DNA of 64,000 bases from Hevea brasiliensis (taxonomy: Eukaryota > Streptophyta > Magnoliopsida > Malpighiales > Euphorbiaceae). Shown here piece by piece: positions 63,342 to 64,000 of this stretch. Made by a program: the position numbers and the translations under genes. Numbering within the stretch: position 1 is the stretch's first letter; each line of letters starts with the position of its first letter. The stretch covers positions 72,901,652 to 72,965,651 of the forward strand of contig NC_079496.1 of NCBI RefSeq assembly GCF_030052815.1. The letters are read 5' to 3'. The notes beneath the pieces were generated by a model that did not search any database, had not been told where the DNA came from, and was given only the letters and a program-made list of their open reading frames with translations.

Positions 63342-64000
63342 TTCATAGCAAATGGGGTTTGACATAAACTATGACTCTAGCTTGAGTTGGGATTTTGTAA
63401 CAGAGAGATTCTAGTGCATGGTAACATATGATTATAGGTTCATTTAAGGTAAACCTTATTACTAATTGGGTGGCCATGGCATACTATGCTAGGTGTTAAC
63501 CATGGTCTATGAGGTGCATAAATTGATTTAGAGAAATTATTTATGTTAAGAAAAAGTTCTGATGATATTAAGAGTTGATATCATGTCTCATTGCCAATTA
63601 GTGATGAGCCTAGTAAGTCACACACATACACAAGTAATCACCAAATTAAATATGATTTAATAAATTAATTAAAGAGTTTAATTGATTAATTAAATAGGTT
63701 TGGTTTGCAATTAGTTTGCAAAGTCCCTAGCATGACTTGAAACCAAATCTAGATTTTTGGATGTATAGTAGAAGTTAAATTTATATTTAAAGTGTTTAAA
63801 TATGAATTTCATTAATGAGAAATTAATCAATAAAGATTAATTAATTAATTTATATTTGATATGAATTGATTAAAAGAAGAAAAATAATTATTTTGGGTTG
63901 AGAACTCAAAATTAATACACAGAGGCATTTTGGTCATTTCACAGGGTGACATGTGGCACCATGAGATGGTGACACATGGCATTATGCATAAGCTTGCCAA
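63342..64000 (+). repeat. Element F copia LTR, right part (runs off the window)
   Basis: Continues F's LTR after G and matches the reverse complement of about 51500-52200 in C. No PBS or coding sequence is reached before the window ends. Confidence 0.88.

Overview
This window is plant nuclear heterochromatin made entirely of nested, decayed LTR retrotransposons. I found no host gene, tRNA, rRNA or CRISPR. The plant assignment rests on Tekay/Del-type Ty3-gypsy chromoviruses with a chromodomain, a Ty1-copia element with a plant-type Gag, and initiator-Met primer-binding sites (tggtatcagagc) next to the LTRs. The base composition is strongly AT-rich. A eudicot is likely, but the species cannot be read from the sequence.

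The nest can be unpicked from LTR boundaries (TG...CA), PBS/PPT positions and target-site duplications (TSDs). Oldest layer: E, a piece of a gypsy LTR (56869-58864). Two copia copies of one family flank it in inverted orientation: C (minus, 46896-56868, continuing left of the window) and F (plus, from 58865 past the right end). The C LTR carries a gypsy solo LTR, D (52632-56558, TSD ctcac). The F LTR carries a second solo LTR, G (59602-63336, TSD taata). Element A (plus, from before position 1 to 46895) sits inside the C pol gene. A's 5' LTR contains B, a reverse-oriented member of the same family (about 2224-12272). A's internal region contains M, a chromovirus (15366-41920, TSD ctata/ttata). 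M's 5' LTR contains N, a second complete chromovirus on the minus strand (18264-29180, TSD agccc). M's gag-pol is split by solo LTR S (31028-34991, TSD gtaga). The order E > C > A > M > N is five layers deep.

Two gypsy LTR families occur. Family 1 (A, B, S, G) has LTRs of about 3.5-4.3 kb. Its two internal regions in view hold a broken gag but no protease, RT or integrase, so these look like gag-only, non-autonomous elements, with LTRs longer than the interior. Both keep a remnant of a chromodomain tail just before the polypurine tract, which suggests derivation from a chromovirus by loss of pol. Family 2 (M, N, and probably D and E) has LTRs of about 3.1-3.9 kb and, in M and N, all gag-pol domains: zinc knuckles, a DPGSTHS protease, an FIDD reverse transcriptase, RNase H, an HHCC/DDE integrase and a chromodomain. 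All are broken by stops and frameshifts. M and N may once have supplied enzymes to family 1.

The least expected signals lie in the non-coding parts. Two adjacent hairpins recur in LTRs of both families with changed bases but retained pairing. A degenerate module repeats about every 200 bp inside the LTRs. A 74-76 nt GT...AG intron-like segment lies at the same phase-0 site of integrase in M and N.
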